Below are positions 30,455-40,709 of a stretch of DNA of 64,000 nucleotides, one piece after another. Within the stretch, counting starts at the first letter, position 1. Each line of letters begins with the position of its first letter. A program made the position numbers and the translations under genes. Source of the stretch: Ceratotherium simum simum (lineage: Eukaryota > Chordata > Mammalia > Perissodactyla > Rhinocerotidae); assembly GCF_000283155.1 (NCBI RefSeq), contig NW_004454166.1, positions 491,157 to 555,156 on the forward strand, read 5' to 3'. Under the pieces are notes generated by a model that was not told where the DNA came from, did no database searches, and saw only the letters and a list, made by a program, of their open reading frames with translations.

Positions 30455-31205
30455 GAATGTATTCACAAAACCACAATGAGATACTATCTCAGAAGCATTA
30501 GGATGGCTACTATGAAAAAAAGAGAAAATAACAAGTGTTGACAGAGTGGAGAAATTGGAACCCTTATGCACGGTCAGTGGGAACGTAAAATAGTGCAGCT
30601 GTTGTGGAAAAGAGTACGGCGGTTCCTCAAAACATTAAAAATAGAACTACTATATGATCCAGCGATTCCACTTCTGGGTATCCCCAAAGGAACTGAAAGC
30701 AGGGTTTCTAAGAGATATTTGTACACCCATGTTATTAGCAGCATTATTCACAATAGCCAAAAGGTGGAAGCAACCCAAGTGTCCACAGATGGATGAATGG
30801 ATAAGCAAAATGTGGTCTATACATACAATGGAATATTATGCAGCCTTCAAAAGTAAGGAAATCCTGTCACATGCTACAACGTGGATAAACCTTGAGGACA
30901 TTATGCTAAGTGAAATAAGCCAGATACAAAAAGTCAAATACTGTATGATTCCACTTATATGGGGTACATAGAGCAGTCAGATTCATAAAGACAGAAAGTT
31001 AAATGGTGGTTGCTAGGGGTGGGGGGCAGAGGGGATGGGGAGTTGTTGTTTAGTGGGTACAGAGATTCAGTTCTGCAAGATGAAAAGAGTTCTGGAGATT
31101 GATTACACAACAATGTGAATATACTTAACACTACTGAACTGTACCCTAAAAATGATTAAGATGGTAAATTTTATGTTATGTGTATTTTACAAAAATTTTT
31201 TTAAG
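30455..31205 (+). mobile_element. L1 LINE, ORF2 C-terminus and 3' UTR
   Basis: Two overlapping frames carry recognisable L1 ORF2 C-terminal protein: [14 protein letters not shown] at about 30635, then [14 protein letters not shown] and [19 protein letters not shown] in the next frame, so a frameshift near 30700 breaks the ORF. The 3' UTR follows (GGTTGCTAGGGGTGGGGGGC, CACTACTGAACTGTACCC, TTATGTGTATTTTACAAAAA). Confidence 0.92.
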
Positions 31206-31209
31206 TATG

Positions 31210-31960
31210 CAAAGTGTGCCTCGTAGTCCATAATATATCTGTCCAATTTTAATATAAAAGTGATACCCGATTTTCCTCTTCCCAAATCTTTGACAACAAC
31301 TGACACTGCAGGGAGACGCTCTACGCTTATCCTGCCCCAGGAGGGAAGCCCAGACTCCAGTCCCCATGAGGGAGGCCGTGTGTCTGACTCTTCTCTGCCC
31401 TCCTCTCCACGGCCTCAGGTGCTCTCCTGTCACCAGCCACGGGCCAAGAGCTTCCTTCTCACCACAGCAGCCGTCTGAAGCTTCAGATCGCCCCAGGCAC
31501 CAAAGGACAGAACCTAGCTCTGCCTCTCTCGACTGGCTGACAGCAGAGCAGATGCTTTTGAAGACCAAGGCAAGGGAAGGAAAGCGAAGTGAGATACTAG
31601 ATTCAACCAAAAGCAGCTTCCTCAGCTGATGAATCAAGTTTCAGAGAGCAATCCCTTTTCCCTTTCCCTAGAGTAGTGCTCTCTCTCTCCTGGCTGCGAC
31701 AGAGAAACAGCACAGAACAAGGGAGCTCGGTTGTGCTAACAATAGCTTTTCCATAATTGAGCATGGAGGGCTGAGGCCACCCTAGGATAAGCCCGTGGCT
31801 TCACCCCCTCTTCCAACTTCAGTCTCAGTCCCTCCTCTCCACACATCAACGAAAGGGAGTTCCCAAAATGGGGCCACTCAACAACCCTGTGCCAGACACA
31901 GCACTAAGCCACATAGGACAGAGTCCAACAAGTCCGGCCTCGTCACTACCCTGCCCTCTG
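31210..31960. other. Unassigned sequence
   Basis: No recognised repeat or exon. A minus frame of 153 codons overlaps the L1 tail and is spurious. Confidence 0.4.
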
Positions 31961-31964
31961 TGCC

Positions 31965-32200
31965 CCCAGTGCCTCCAGGACAAAGCTGAAGCTCCATAGC
32001 CTTGTTCGTGAGCCTCATCACCCGCTACCGGCCCCATGCACTGGAGGTTCACGGCTCCCTCCCAGATTTTGCACATTCTGCTCTCTCTAGCTGATTCCAA
32101 AACCACCCTCACCCCAGAGCAGCATCTCTGTCTCTTAGGCCTGGAGCACTTCCTGCCTTGTGCTTCCCTCCGCTATTCAACTGTGATCACCCTAAATCCG
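31965..32200 (+). mobile_element. L2 LINE fragment
   Basis: CCTCCAGGACAAAGCTGAAG, CATCACCCGCTACCGGCCCC, CTGGAGCACTTCCTGCC match diverged L2. Confidence 0.5.
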
Positions 32201-32264
32201 AGGCTGCTCACAGCTCAGCCCCGACAGGGCATGGTGTGTAGGACACATCAATAACCTTCTCAAG

Positions 32265-32650
32265 AAATCAACCAGAGGAGGCTGCCGGAGGAGGCTCCCC
32301 GGCTCTCTGTGGTTTTCTGTTCTCTGGAGACAGGTCCCAACACCCTGTGGTTCAGGCCACGGGTGGGCATCTGACCCAACCCAGGATGGTTTAGGTCCTC
32401 CTAGGGATTTCCCCGACCAGACCTGGGGAAAGAGGAACCATCCATCTCTTAGGCCAAAGTTCTGGGCTGTGGGACACCGGAGAGTGGTCAGTGCTGTGTC
32501 CCCTAATATGGAAGAGGCCGTTAGAGAATGGGGCTGACACACAGATAAGCAGAGATGAAAGATGGAGGTGGGTCTTAGCTGCATTAGAGTTCCTGTGCCC
32601 CGAAGTGGACAGGGACATGATTTGTCGATGTGAGAAAGGCCTTTCCATGA
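32265..32650. other. Possible LTR-like repeat, unassigned
   Basis: GGGTGGGCATCTGACCCAAC and AGGAACCATCCATCTC loosely resemble the family at 27880. No gene is seen. Confidence 0.3.
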
Positions 32651-32704
32651 TTTAGTGACATGGGAAAGCCCAGTGTCTTCCCAATAACTTCCTCTCCCCC
32701 TTGG

Positions 32705-32777
32705 CCCAGCTCTGCCCCCACCGTCCGTGCAGCCGAGCTCAAGCCGCTCTCCCTCTCTGAGCCTCTCTTTCTCCAGC
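32705..32777 (+). repeat. 73-bp duplicate, copy A
   Basis: This stretch equals 33415-33487 at 70 of 73 positions (differences at the CCGTCC/CTGGCC spot and one C/G). Copy A lacks the MIR sequence that flanks copy B, so it looks like a pasted fragment. Confidence 0.9.
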
Positions 32778-32779
32778 TT

Positions 32780-33370
32780 GTGTGAGCTGAGTTTCTATGA
32801 TAACCAAAAGCATCCTGACTGAGTGATCCAAGTACATTCTGAGTTTTGCCTCAGTTGTAAGGAATCCTGAAGTCAAGCTTGGAAGACTCCCTGTAGGAAG
32901 AGGCACCATTACACCTGCTCATCCGCCTGGGGCAACAAGAGCCTCGGCCATTACCTCTGCTCCTCCTTCACCTGCTCCAATCTCCCTCTACCTTCCCTTC
33001 TAGAGAATTCCATGGAATCTCAAAGGACCTAACAGGGGGCTGTCTGCCCATCCTCCTTGGTTCCAGGAGCACAAGCCCAAAGGAGTGGTGTACTCACTAT
33101 TTCTCACTCCTTCCTTGCCCAGCCTTTGTCCTAGGGCCCTGCCAGCAGATGGGCAACTGGGAGGGAGCCCTGGGGTGGTTTCCACTCCTGGGCTTGGGTG
33201 AGGGCGTGGGAATGGGGAAGGGTTTGTCTCAGATGATACGCTGTACAAGCCAAGAGCTATTCTAAAGTCGATTTGAAGATCCCATCTCAGGGCTGCCTCT
33301 GTAGCCCCTCTTCCTTAATGAGACAAGACAAGATGAGACAAGATAAGATAATGGGCAGGAGACAGCTGAA
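32780..33370. other. Unassigned sequence
   Basis: Unique CT-rich DNA. It ends with a short AGACA/AGATA repeat at 33320-33350. Confidence 0.4.
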
Positions 33371-33374
33371 GCCC

Positions 33375-33540
33375 TGGAAAACCCCTGGCTGGTTCAGAAG
33401 CCTTCGGCTCTAGTCCCAGCTCTGCCCCCACTGGCCGTGCAGCCGAGCTCAAGCCCCTCTCCCTCTCTGAGCCTCTCTTTCTCCAGCAGTAAAACGAGGG
33501 GGTGGGACGACTTCTAAGGGCGCTTCCAGCTCTGATGTTG
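33375..33540 (+). mobile_element. MIR SINE (contains duplicate copy B)
   Basis: AGAAGCCTTCGGCTCTAGTC, CCAGCTCTGCCCCCACTGGC, TCTCTGAGCCTCTC and AGTAAAACGAGGGGGTGGGA keep the MIR order on both sides of the 73-bp block at 33415-33487. Confidence 0.75.
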
Positions 33541-33930
33541 GTGGATTCTCCTGTTAGTGGAAAGGGAGAGGGAACAGGGAATTCCCAGGGGTGGGAGGAG
33601 AGAGTACAGCACACACCTCAGGGGTGTGTAGGCAAATGGCAGCCTGGGACCCCAGTCCTGCCCACAGCCGAGGCCAATGCTTGCCGCCCTGCCCGAGCCC
33701 CTCACTTCAGCCGGCAGGGTGACATGGGGCCCCACGCCTGAGGTGAGGACCTCACGGACAAGTCTCTGGCTCCAGCCCCAGAGTGGAGGTCCCTGCAGCC
33801 AGAAAGGCTTCTCTTCACATCCCAGCACGCCTCCTCCTCCCACTTCATCTTGTCCCCTTTGATGGTGGGGAAAAGGGCAGGAGGACCAGGGGACAGGTCC
33901 TTTGAGGGAGGCCCTGGGAGTGGGGGAGGG
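33540..33930. other. Unassigned sequence
   Basis: Open frames on both strands, no recognised domain or repeat. Confidence 0.4.
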
Positions 33931-33934
33931 GTGG

Positions 33935-34090
33935 GAGTCCTTGGCTGGGAGTCAGGAGATCCTGGTTCTAGGCCCAGCTCTGCCACTGTCCACTGTGTGC
34001 CCCCAAGAAGTCCCTTCCCCTCTCCAGGCCCAGGTCTGTCCTCTGAACAACGAGAGGTAGACCATTTGGCCCTGAGGACCCTTCGTATCT
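33935..34090 (+). mobile_element. MIR SINE
   Basis: GGGAGTCAGGAGATCCTGGT, TCTAGGCCCAGCTCTGCCAC, GTGTGCCCCCAAGAAG and CCAGGTCTGTCC match MIR. Confidence 0.8.
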
Positions 34091-34099
34091 GACATTCCG

Positions 34100-34690
34100 C
34101 CTTCCTGGGAGCCGCGGCTCCAGCAGTGACTCTGGGTTCTCGTTCTCCCAGGGATGGTGCAGCTCGACAACCTCAAACCTCATTTACCGGGGGCATCGGA
34201 CGACCAGCCTGAGAAGGAGAGAGAGCAACAGTCCTTCTCACTCAAGTTACAATCTTTAGCCATCCATAGGCAGCCAAGGACCCTTACAGATGAGACCTGA
34301 GCCTCCTCCCAATGCTGACCTTGTCACCATTCCCATTCTCAGGAGACAGGCCACCTCTTTCGGGACAAGAGGGGCTTGGGCAGAAATAAGCACCTCCCAC
34401 CCCAAGGAAGGGGAGGCCAGCAGAGCAGGCAGCTGTGCTGTGGAAAGACGCTAGATCTAAGGGTGTGGTCTCAGGCGACCGAGGGATAGCGGAATACAAG
34501 AGGTCAACAGCAGGGAGGAATAGGGAAAGGGAGTGTGGCCCCATGGTCTCCTGGCTTCTCTGCACCCAGAGCATCAGAGCTTCCTGATGGACCCCATGTG
34601 AGTTCCCTGAGTGAACACCCCCACATTTAAACGTAGGCCCCAGCACAGCCCACATATGGAGAAGAGTGTTCTGTGGATTGTCGCCACCGC
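34100..34690. other. Unassigned sequence upstream of a TATA box
   Basis: No repeat or gene recognised. A 123-codon minus frame is without features. Confidence 0.4.
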
Positions 34691-34698
34691 ACTTTCAC

Positions 34699-34712
34699 TC
34701 TATATAAATAGA
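34699..34712 (+). promoter_or_regulatory. Orphan TATA box, possible core promoter
   Basis: TATATAAATAG at 34701-34711 is a near-ideal TATA element. GC-richer, CpG-bearing DNA follows (GTCGTCCACCCCGACCAACA at about 34820). A start site would be expected near 34730. No downstream exon is recognised. Confidence 0.3.
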
Positions 34713-34714
34713 CG

Positions 34715-35230
34715 GGGAGTTGGTTGGACCCCTCCTAGACCCTGTCCTCTAAGGCCAGGCCCCATCCCGGAAACTTGCTATGTCCGACCAAGGAGATTGT
34801 AGGACTGTTGGTAACTGTAGGTCGTCCACCCCGACCAACACGCTACCCAGAGGAAATCACGGGATCCGTCGGTCCTCACTGTCTGGCGCCTGGGGCTCTC
34901 CCTGCTGTTCCGAGGACCCTCAGGAGGCACTCCATTCCTCGGGGGCATCCTCCATCCACTCTGGCTCTCCATGTCTGCCCCAGCTCAGCACTCCCTCAGC
35001 CGGGGCCCTTCATCACCACCCTCCGGCCTGGTCTTCTCCCCACGACCCTTCACCCCGCCCCTCCAGCACCACTAACCAGAGCACACGCTTCGCTAAAGGT
35101 CTGGGCCTCTCCTCGCACTGATTTATTCATTCAACAGCTACCGGCCATGCGCCCGGCCCCCTTCCTAGTGCCGGAACACGCAGAAAACAGCACATAGGCC
35201 CTGTGATTAAGAGGCTGACTTCCTAGTAGG
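34715..35230. other. Unassigned GC-richer sequence, old repeat at its end
   Basis: Frames are open but featureless. From about 35120 ATTTATTCATTCAACAGCTA starts what looks like the old repeat seen at 41940. Confidence 0.4.
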
Positions 35231-35365
35231 GAAAAAAGGTAAAAAACAAACATATAGTATGATGTCAGAGTTACGAAAAATTATTCAAAACGTGAAAATA
35301 AGGCGCTTTGAACTACAACATTGTCCAATAAGCTATCTAATTGTCATCTGAATTCCCGGGGCTGT

Positions 35366-35747
35366 GCTGTCCAGGAGGGCAGCCACTAGCCACCTGGGGT
35401 CATTTACAGTTAAATTTTAACCTATTTACTTTATATTAATTAATGAAATATATTAATACAATGTTATATATTTACATTTAATTTATATTTATATCATATT
35501 AAATTATTTATATTACATTATTTTATATTATATTAAATTACATATTAATATATACATAAATATTATATATATTTAATATATCAATTAAATGTATTGGAAT
35601 TTAATTTAATTTAAATAATTAAACATTAAAATTCTATTTCTCAGTCACACTAACCACATTTCAAGAGCAGACTAGACATGTGAGGCTAGGGGCTATCACT
35701 TTAGACATTTCCTTCATTGTGGAAAGTTCTCTGGGACAGTGCTGTTC
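35366..35747. mobile_element. hAT-type MITE with AT-expanded centre
   Basis: GTGCTGTCCAGGAGGGCAGC and CACTAGCCACCTGGGG at the left, and GTGAGGCTAGGGGCTATCAC and TTGTGGAAAGTTCTCTGGGA at the right, are the arms of a common short hAT element. The centre (35405-35635) is almost pure A/T, much longer than I expect for the family. Confidence 0.65.
35405..35635. repeat. AT-rich low-complexity core
   Basis: About 230 bases of TTTAATTTATAT-like sequence with TATTAAT runs. Confidence 0.9.
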
Positions 35748-35754
35748 TAGGAGA

Positions 35755-36120
35755 GTAACTTTTGTTTGACTTACCACTTGACTCGGGCCCAGGGTCTAAG
35801 ACGTAAAATGTTAATTTAAAGAAGATTGATAAGCCACAAATGATTCTTGTCCAGCAGAGATGCAAATGACTTCTGTCTGGAAAAAAAGATAACCCGGAGG
35901 TTACGGTTTTATTGTGCTAGAGGACATTAACCCGTTGAGTATCTCACTGTGCAATGTTATCCCAGCGCCGTATTTCCACTGATTACACACAACAGTTTCT
36001 CGTGCCCCCTTTGAATCAGCTTTGCCATCCTGCTGATTCCCTTGATAAAGAGTGAAATAAATCACTGACACATCCCTCTGGATGCTCGTGTGAGTCATGT
36101 TGTTGACTCTTAGGAGATTA
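35755..36120. other. Unique block with octamer and AP-1 motifs; candidate non-coding element
   Basis: ATGCAAAT (35860-35867) is the exact POU octamer, and TGAGTCA (36091-36097) is the exact AP-1 site. No repeat family is recognised in the block. Confidence 0.35.
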
Positions 36121-36124
36121 TACT

Positions 36125-36470
36125 TTAACACGAGGTGGTGATGGGTGCTGTGAAGGAAATTTAAGCAGAGTAGGGAGAGAGAGAGCGACAGGGTGCAATT
36201 TGAGCTGGGCAGGTCAGGGAGGCCTTTCTGAGGGGGCACACTTGAGCACAGACTGAACGAAATGCAGGAGCAGGCCGTGGGGATATCTGGGGGTGCATGT
36301 CCTAGCAGGGGAGCACAGGTGTGGAGGCAGGTGTTGAGGCCGGAATGTGCTTGTGTCTGGGGAGAGCCGGGAAGCTGGTGTGGGTAGGGTGTGATCCTGA
36401 AGGGTGATGAGCTCCGGAGAGGCAGGGCCTGATTCTGAAGGGCCTTGCCGTCCAGGGTAAGCACTCGGGT
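36125..36470 (+). mobile_element. Old interspersed repeat
   Basis: GGTGCAATTTGAGCTGGGCA, GGGAGGCCTTTCTGAGGG, GCAGGCCGTGGGGATATCTG and GAAGGGCCTTGCCGTCCAGG follow the block order of the repeat at 41940. Confidence 0.5.
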
Positions 36471-36474
36471 CGCA

Positions 36475-36797
36475 TTTTATAGGTGGATGAGGATTTTAAG
36501 GCAGGAGTATAACTACTCCCTCTCATACTCCAGGAGGAGGTTGAGAAACATTCTTAGTGATCCACCCACCAAGGCTGTCACTGGTTGGGAGGGGACGGGA
36601 CACCCTTCACAGCATGCTAAGCCCAGAGGCGGCATTCCTGTAGAAGCAATGCAGGTGGGCACCCAGGGTGTGCGAGGCTGTGACCTGGGGGTAACCTCCC
36701 CTCACCGTTCCTGCTGTCCTGCTCTAGCGTCCGCCACCCCACCCCTCCACTCCCATGTCTCACCTAAAGGCTCTTGAAGGAGATTCTCTAAACAAAA
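36475..36797. other. Unassigned sequence
   Basis: No gene or repeat recognised before the SINE target site. Confidence 0.4.
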
Positions 36798-36810
36798 AAG
36801 CAATTTTTCA

Positions 36811-37063
36811 GGGCTGGCCCAGTGGCGGAGCCATTAAGTTCACGCGTTCCGCTTCAGTGGCCAGGGTTCAAGATTCAGATCCTGGGCGCGGACCTACTCA
36901 CCACTCAGCAAGCCATGCTGAGGCGGCATCCCACATAAAAGAACTAGAGGGACCTACAATAGGATATACAACTATGTACTGGGGCTTTGGGGAGAAAAAA
37001 GAAAAGAGGAAGATTGGCAACAGATGTTAGCTCAGGGCCAATATTCCCCCCACCCCCCAAAAT
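36811..37063 (+). mobile_element. ERE-type SINE with composite tail
   Basis: Head GGGCTGGCCCAGTGGCGGAG. The body holds both AACTATGTACTGGGGCTTTG, the signature of the 27221-type tail, and then GAGGAAGATTGGCAACAGAT plus GATGTTAGCTCAGGGCCAAT, the signature of the 1656-type tail. Flanks AAGCAATTTTTC at 36798-36809 and 37064-37075 give a perfect 12-bp duplication. Confidence 0.92.
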
Positions 37064-37084
37064 AAGCAATTTTTCTCTGGAAGA

Positions 37085-37400
37085 AGACTTTGGCAGACCT
37101 TCCAGAAGGTTCCAAAGCAGCCAGCTTTCAAATGAGCAGTTTTTCTGCTCATTCCACATAGATGAAGCTGGGTTTTCACCACACATGGTAGCAGGACTGG
37201 GGCTTCAGACAGCTGGTGAGGTGGCCAGTATGAGTCCAAGGATTTGGCCTAATAAAGAAGTGAAGACAGGAGGGGCTAAGAGACTGAGTGAAAATGGCGG
37301 AGGGTACAAAAAGGGCCTAGAAGTCTCTGTGGGGTGTAAGAGCAGGGGCAGAGGGAAGCTGTGGCCAGGGGGGCAGATGAGGCAGCTGAGATTTCACGCC
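37085..37400. other. Unassigned sequence
   Basis: A 196-codon plus frame from 36987 joins SINE tail, unique DNA and MIR and is not a gene. Confidence 0.4.
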
Positions 37401-37404
37401 CCTG

Positions 37405-37655
37405 AGGCTGTGGATCCTGGCACAATGGTGCCTGCGTCAAATCCCAGCTCCGCTACTTATGACCTGCCTGACCTTGGGCAAATCAAACACCCTCTCTGTG
37501 ATGCAGTTTCCTCGAGTGTAAAATGGTGGAATAATAGTATTCCTGCCCAAGGGTTGTTGGAGCATCAAATGAGATAACACACCTGGAGGCCTTAGAACAG
37601 TGCCTGGCAGGAGGCAAGTGCGCCATAAATGCTAGCTGCTACTGTTGTCAGAAAA
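37405..37655 (+). mobile_element. MIR SINE, near full length
   Basis: CAAATCCCAGCTCCGCTACT, CCTGACCTTGGGCAAATCAA, GTGTAAAATGGTGGAATAAT, GGGTTGTTGGAGCATCAAAT and ACAGTGCCTGGCAGGAGGCA give the whole MIR. Confidence 0.9.
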
Positions 37656-37659
37656 GGGG

Positions 37660-38200
37660 ATCCTTGGACTGTGGGGCTGAAGTGGGGGGGAAGTCCGGGG
37701 GACACGGAGGTCACCCAGGATGGTGGTGGGACTTGGGTAAAGAGGAAGAGTGTGTTGAATTGAGTGCTGCCCACCTGAGGCGGGAGGTGGCTGGGGCCAA
37801 CTGTCAGAATGACAACCTGCCTGCCTGGGCACCCCCCAGGGCCATCTTCCGGGCTCCACCCCCTGCTCCCCTTCCCCCTGCAGAGCCCAGAGTGAGCCCT
37901 ACGCTGCTCAGAAGCCCTTGGTACCTCCCAGCATTATGAAGTCCCGGGAGTGTTACATGCATCTGGGCCTCCTAACAGCCCCAAAAGACGAAATGATCAT
38001 CCCCACCTCACACTTCAATCCAACGCCTGGGGTGAGTGGACCAAGGGCTCAGCTAGGCAGAATCTTCTTCCTATGCTTCAATCAAAGCAGCCTCCTTTTT
38101 GTTGGTGTCCATATTGGACTTTCACTGAAGATGTTGCTTGACAAAAGGATGCCCCAGCTTAAAAAATAGACAAGGGAGGAAGAACTGAAAAGACCTGGGC
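37660..38200. other. Unassigned sequence with a short MIR-like scrap
   Basis: ACAGCCCCAAAAGACGAAAT at about 37975 recalls a MIR 3' block. Otherwise nothing is recognised. Confidence 0.35.
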
Positions 38201-38212
38201 TTGATCATCTTT

Positions 38213-38430
38213 TTTTTTTTTTTTTTTAAAGATTTTATTTATTTATTTTTTCCCTCCAAAGCCCCAGTAGATAGTTGTACGTCATAGCTGCACATCCTTC
38301 TAGTTGCTGTATGCGGGACGCGGCCTCAGCATGGCCAGAGAAGTGGTGCGTCGGTGTGCACCCGGGATCTGAACCCCGGCCGCCAGCAGCGGAGCGCGCG
38401 CACTTAACCGCTATGCCACGGGGCTGGCCC
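38213..38430 (-). mobile_element. ERE-type SINE, full length, antisense
   Basis: Poly(T), then CCTCCAAAGCCCCAGTAGAT, CATCCTTCTAGTTGCTGTAT, and finally TTAACCGCTATGCCACGGGG and CTGGCCC, the reverse of the tRNA head. Flanks TTGATCATCTTT at 38201-38212 and 38431-38442 form the duplication. Confidence 0.94.
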
Positions 38431-38442
38431 TTGATCATCTTT

Positions 38443-39235
38443 AAGAGGCTCTTAAAATTCTGACATTTTTTCCCTCCCAAATTGCACTGAAATCTTCCAG
38501 GTAACCCTTAGTTTCAGTAGGACCCAAAAAGGTCTTTCCCCCAAGGTCATTGCCAAGCGAGCTCCTCTGGCCTCACGCGATCTGCGAATAAGCAACGCCA
38601 GGGCCTCTGGGGCTCTGTTCACAGGCGGAGAAGGGGATGCGTGGTACCAGAGGGAGAGGACAAAAGGAGCGTGATCTTGTTTCCCTCCAGATCTCTCTTG
38701 CTCGTTGAGATTCCGCAGCAGGCTGCACCGGCACACTTCGATACACTCCGGGGAGTGACACAGAACGCAATGATCCGAGAAGCTCATCTGCTCGCCCAGG
38801 CAGGTCACAGGGCAAAGCGCAGGCAGAGGGAGGGCCCATACTGCTCCACCCCACCCTGTCCAACTCTGTGAGCAGTGTGTCCACCTTCACCACCCCTCGT
38901 GCCACTTCCCTTCCTCCCAGGGAGGGCAGGGCCCTCACCTCTGCCGATGGACGCGGCTGTTCCGGAACAGTCCCTACCCTCGAGCACCTCCCTTCCATTG
39001 CTCATACTGCTTCCTCTTTTTGAGTCAGGAACCTCCCAACCTCCACCTCTGAGTGTAAAAATGACCTCCCTCCCCCATCTTTATGTCTAGGAAGTGAGAT
39101 TTTGGTTAATTTAAAATTTTTCTTCTTTATACTTTTCTATGTTTCTTGGTTCTGTTTAATGAGTAGGTATTAAAAATATAAAAGCAATAAAGTGATTGAT
39201 TTTATGTAGATTTCTTTTTTCTTATGGCTACCTGC
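38443..39235. other. Unassigned sequence with a short Cys-rich minus frame
   Basis: The minus frame 38808 to 38690 reads SDHCVLCHSPECIEVCRC with six cysteines in 18 residues, in CpG-bearing DNA. There is no convincing splice pair and I recognise no family, so no gene is called. Confidence 0.3.
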
Positions 39236-39239
39236 CCTT

Positions 39240-39460
39240 CAGGGTCCAGGAGGAGCTCCCTTATCCCCAGCCAGTGAGAACCTCACCCTCTCCAAGCCAC
39301 CAGAGCTCTTCACTTTCCTCTCCCACATCCCTGAGCACTGCACATTTGCAGTTATAGTGCTGGGTCCAGGCCATACCTCCTTCCCAACCAGACTGTGAGC
39401 TCACTGAGGACCAAACTGGGTGATTTGTCTCCACTGCCCAACTCCCCACCTCTAATGCCC
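39240..39460 (+). mobile_element. L2 LINE, 3' region
   Basis: TCTCCCACATCCCTGAGCAC, CCAACCAGACTGTGAGCTCA and CTGAGGACCAAACTGGG match the L2 3' end, which is then broken by a simple repeat. Confidence 0.65.
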
Positions 39461-39461
39461 C

Positions 39462-39785
39462 CATCAACAACACCACCATCCCCCTTTCAACAACACAACT
39501 ATTACCACTCACCACGACCCATCAACATCATCACCACCATCTCTACCCCCATCACCACAACCATTATCACCTGCCACCATAACCACACTCACCACCACTA
39601 ACACCACAACCAACAACCACCACCACCAGAGTCACCACCACCACCACCATCACCACCACCATCACTACCACTACAACATCAGCACCAGCACAATCACCAA
39701 CACTCATCAATACCACCCAACAACACAAAAAGTACCTCCTACCACTACCAGCACTACCACCAGTCCTCCACCACATCACCACTCC
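39462..39785 (+). repeat. CAC/CAN-rich degenerate triplet tract
   Basis: About 320 bases made mainly of CAC, CAA, CAT and CCA triplets (CACCACCACCACCATCACCA). Guanine is nearly absent from this strand. It sits inside or next to an L2 end (AATGAACAAGTATATGAATG at about 39830). Confidence 0.92.
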
Positions 39786-39869
39786 TGAGCATGTGCACCG
39801 TGAATAATTGGCTGGTTGGTTACATGAGTGAATGAACAAGTATATGAATGAATAAGTAAAGGAATACAG

Positions 39870-40370
39870 TAAAAGACAACCTCAGAATGTCCATGAAAGA
39901 AAGTCAGCTCCACCATTTCATGATTTGTGGTATGTAATGTAGATAGATTTAGATAGATTTATATGTCTGAGCTTCATCTTTTTAACATCTCTTCCATCTT
40001 CCCAACTTATCCCCATCTGCTGCCTTCTTTAGCCACCATCCAGCACCTCCCAAAACCCAGTCACAGAGCAAACCCCTCCAAGATAGTGCCCAGGTGGCTG
40101 GCAAGGCTTTGAGACAGAGGAACTGAAATTCTGAGTTCCTAGTGAATGAAGGTGAAGACGAGTACCTCTCCCCTCCTGGGGTGATGAGGTGGGCTGCCCA
40201 AGGAGCTCTGAATAACAACCTAATGTAATGTGAGGAAGGGGAAGGGAGAAGCAGTGCTGCCCAGCCCCAAATTCTGCTGATGTTTCTGGGGCCTTCGTTG
40301 TTCTCACTGGCTAAGAAAGCCAGTCTTATCCTCCCAACATCACTCCCTGTCACTCAGCATGCAGCCTAAT
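39870..40370. other. Unassigned sequence
   Basis: No gene or named repeat visible. Confidence 0.4.
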
Positions 40371-40374
40371 ACCC

Positions 40375-40530
40375 TGGGACATGGCTAGGAGCCAGCAGAT
40401 GTAAGTTCTAGCTTCTAGTTCCTTCCCTGACAATGACTTTCTGGATCTCTGTCTCTCTATTTGAGCAATGAAGAAATTAGGAAAGATATGTCTGGTGCTC
40501 CTCCAGCTCTGATGGTCTGTGACTTAACAT
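40375..40530 (+). mobile_element. MIR SINE, diverged
   Basis: GTAAGTTCTAGCTTCTAGTT, CTGACAATGACTTTCTGG, ATTTGAGCAATGAAGAAATT and CTCCAGCTCTGATGGTCTGT fit MIR. Confidence 0.6.
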
Positions 40531-40709
40531 TTCTACCAAAAAAATTTCTTTGCTAGAGGAGCCAACAGGTGGAGTTAGTCTCCTTGGATGGTTAGTCCCT
40601 CTCTGCTCACATCCTTGATGGCAGACATGATCCCAAAGTAGTGGTTGAGGTAAGCGTCCGAGAAGAAGGGATGGAACCCTTTATCTTAAGGTCCAGTGGC
40701 TCAGTCAGT

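Noticed and set aside
36987..37577. 196-codon frame
   Set aside because: It joins an ERE tail, unique DNA and a MIR, so no real protein is expected.
39395..39840. His/Thr-rich and Val-rich frames on the two strands
   Set aside because: They translate the CAC/CAN triplet tract.
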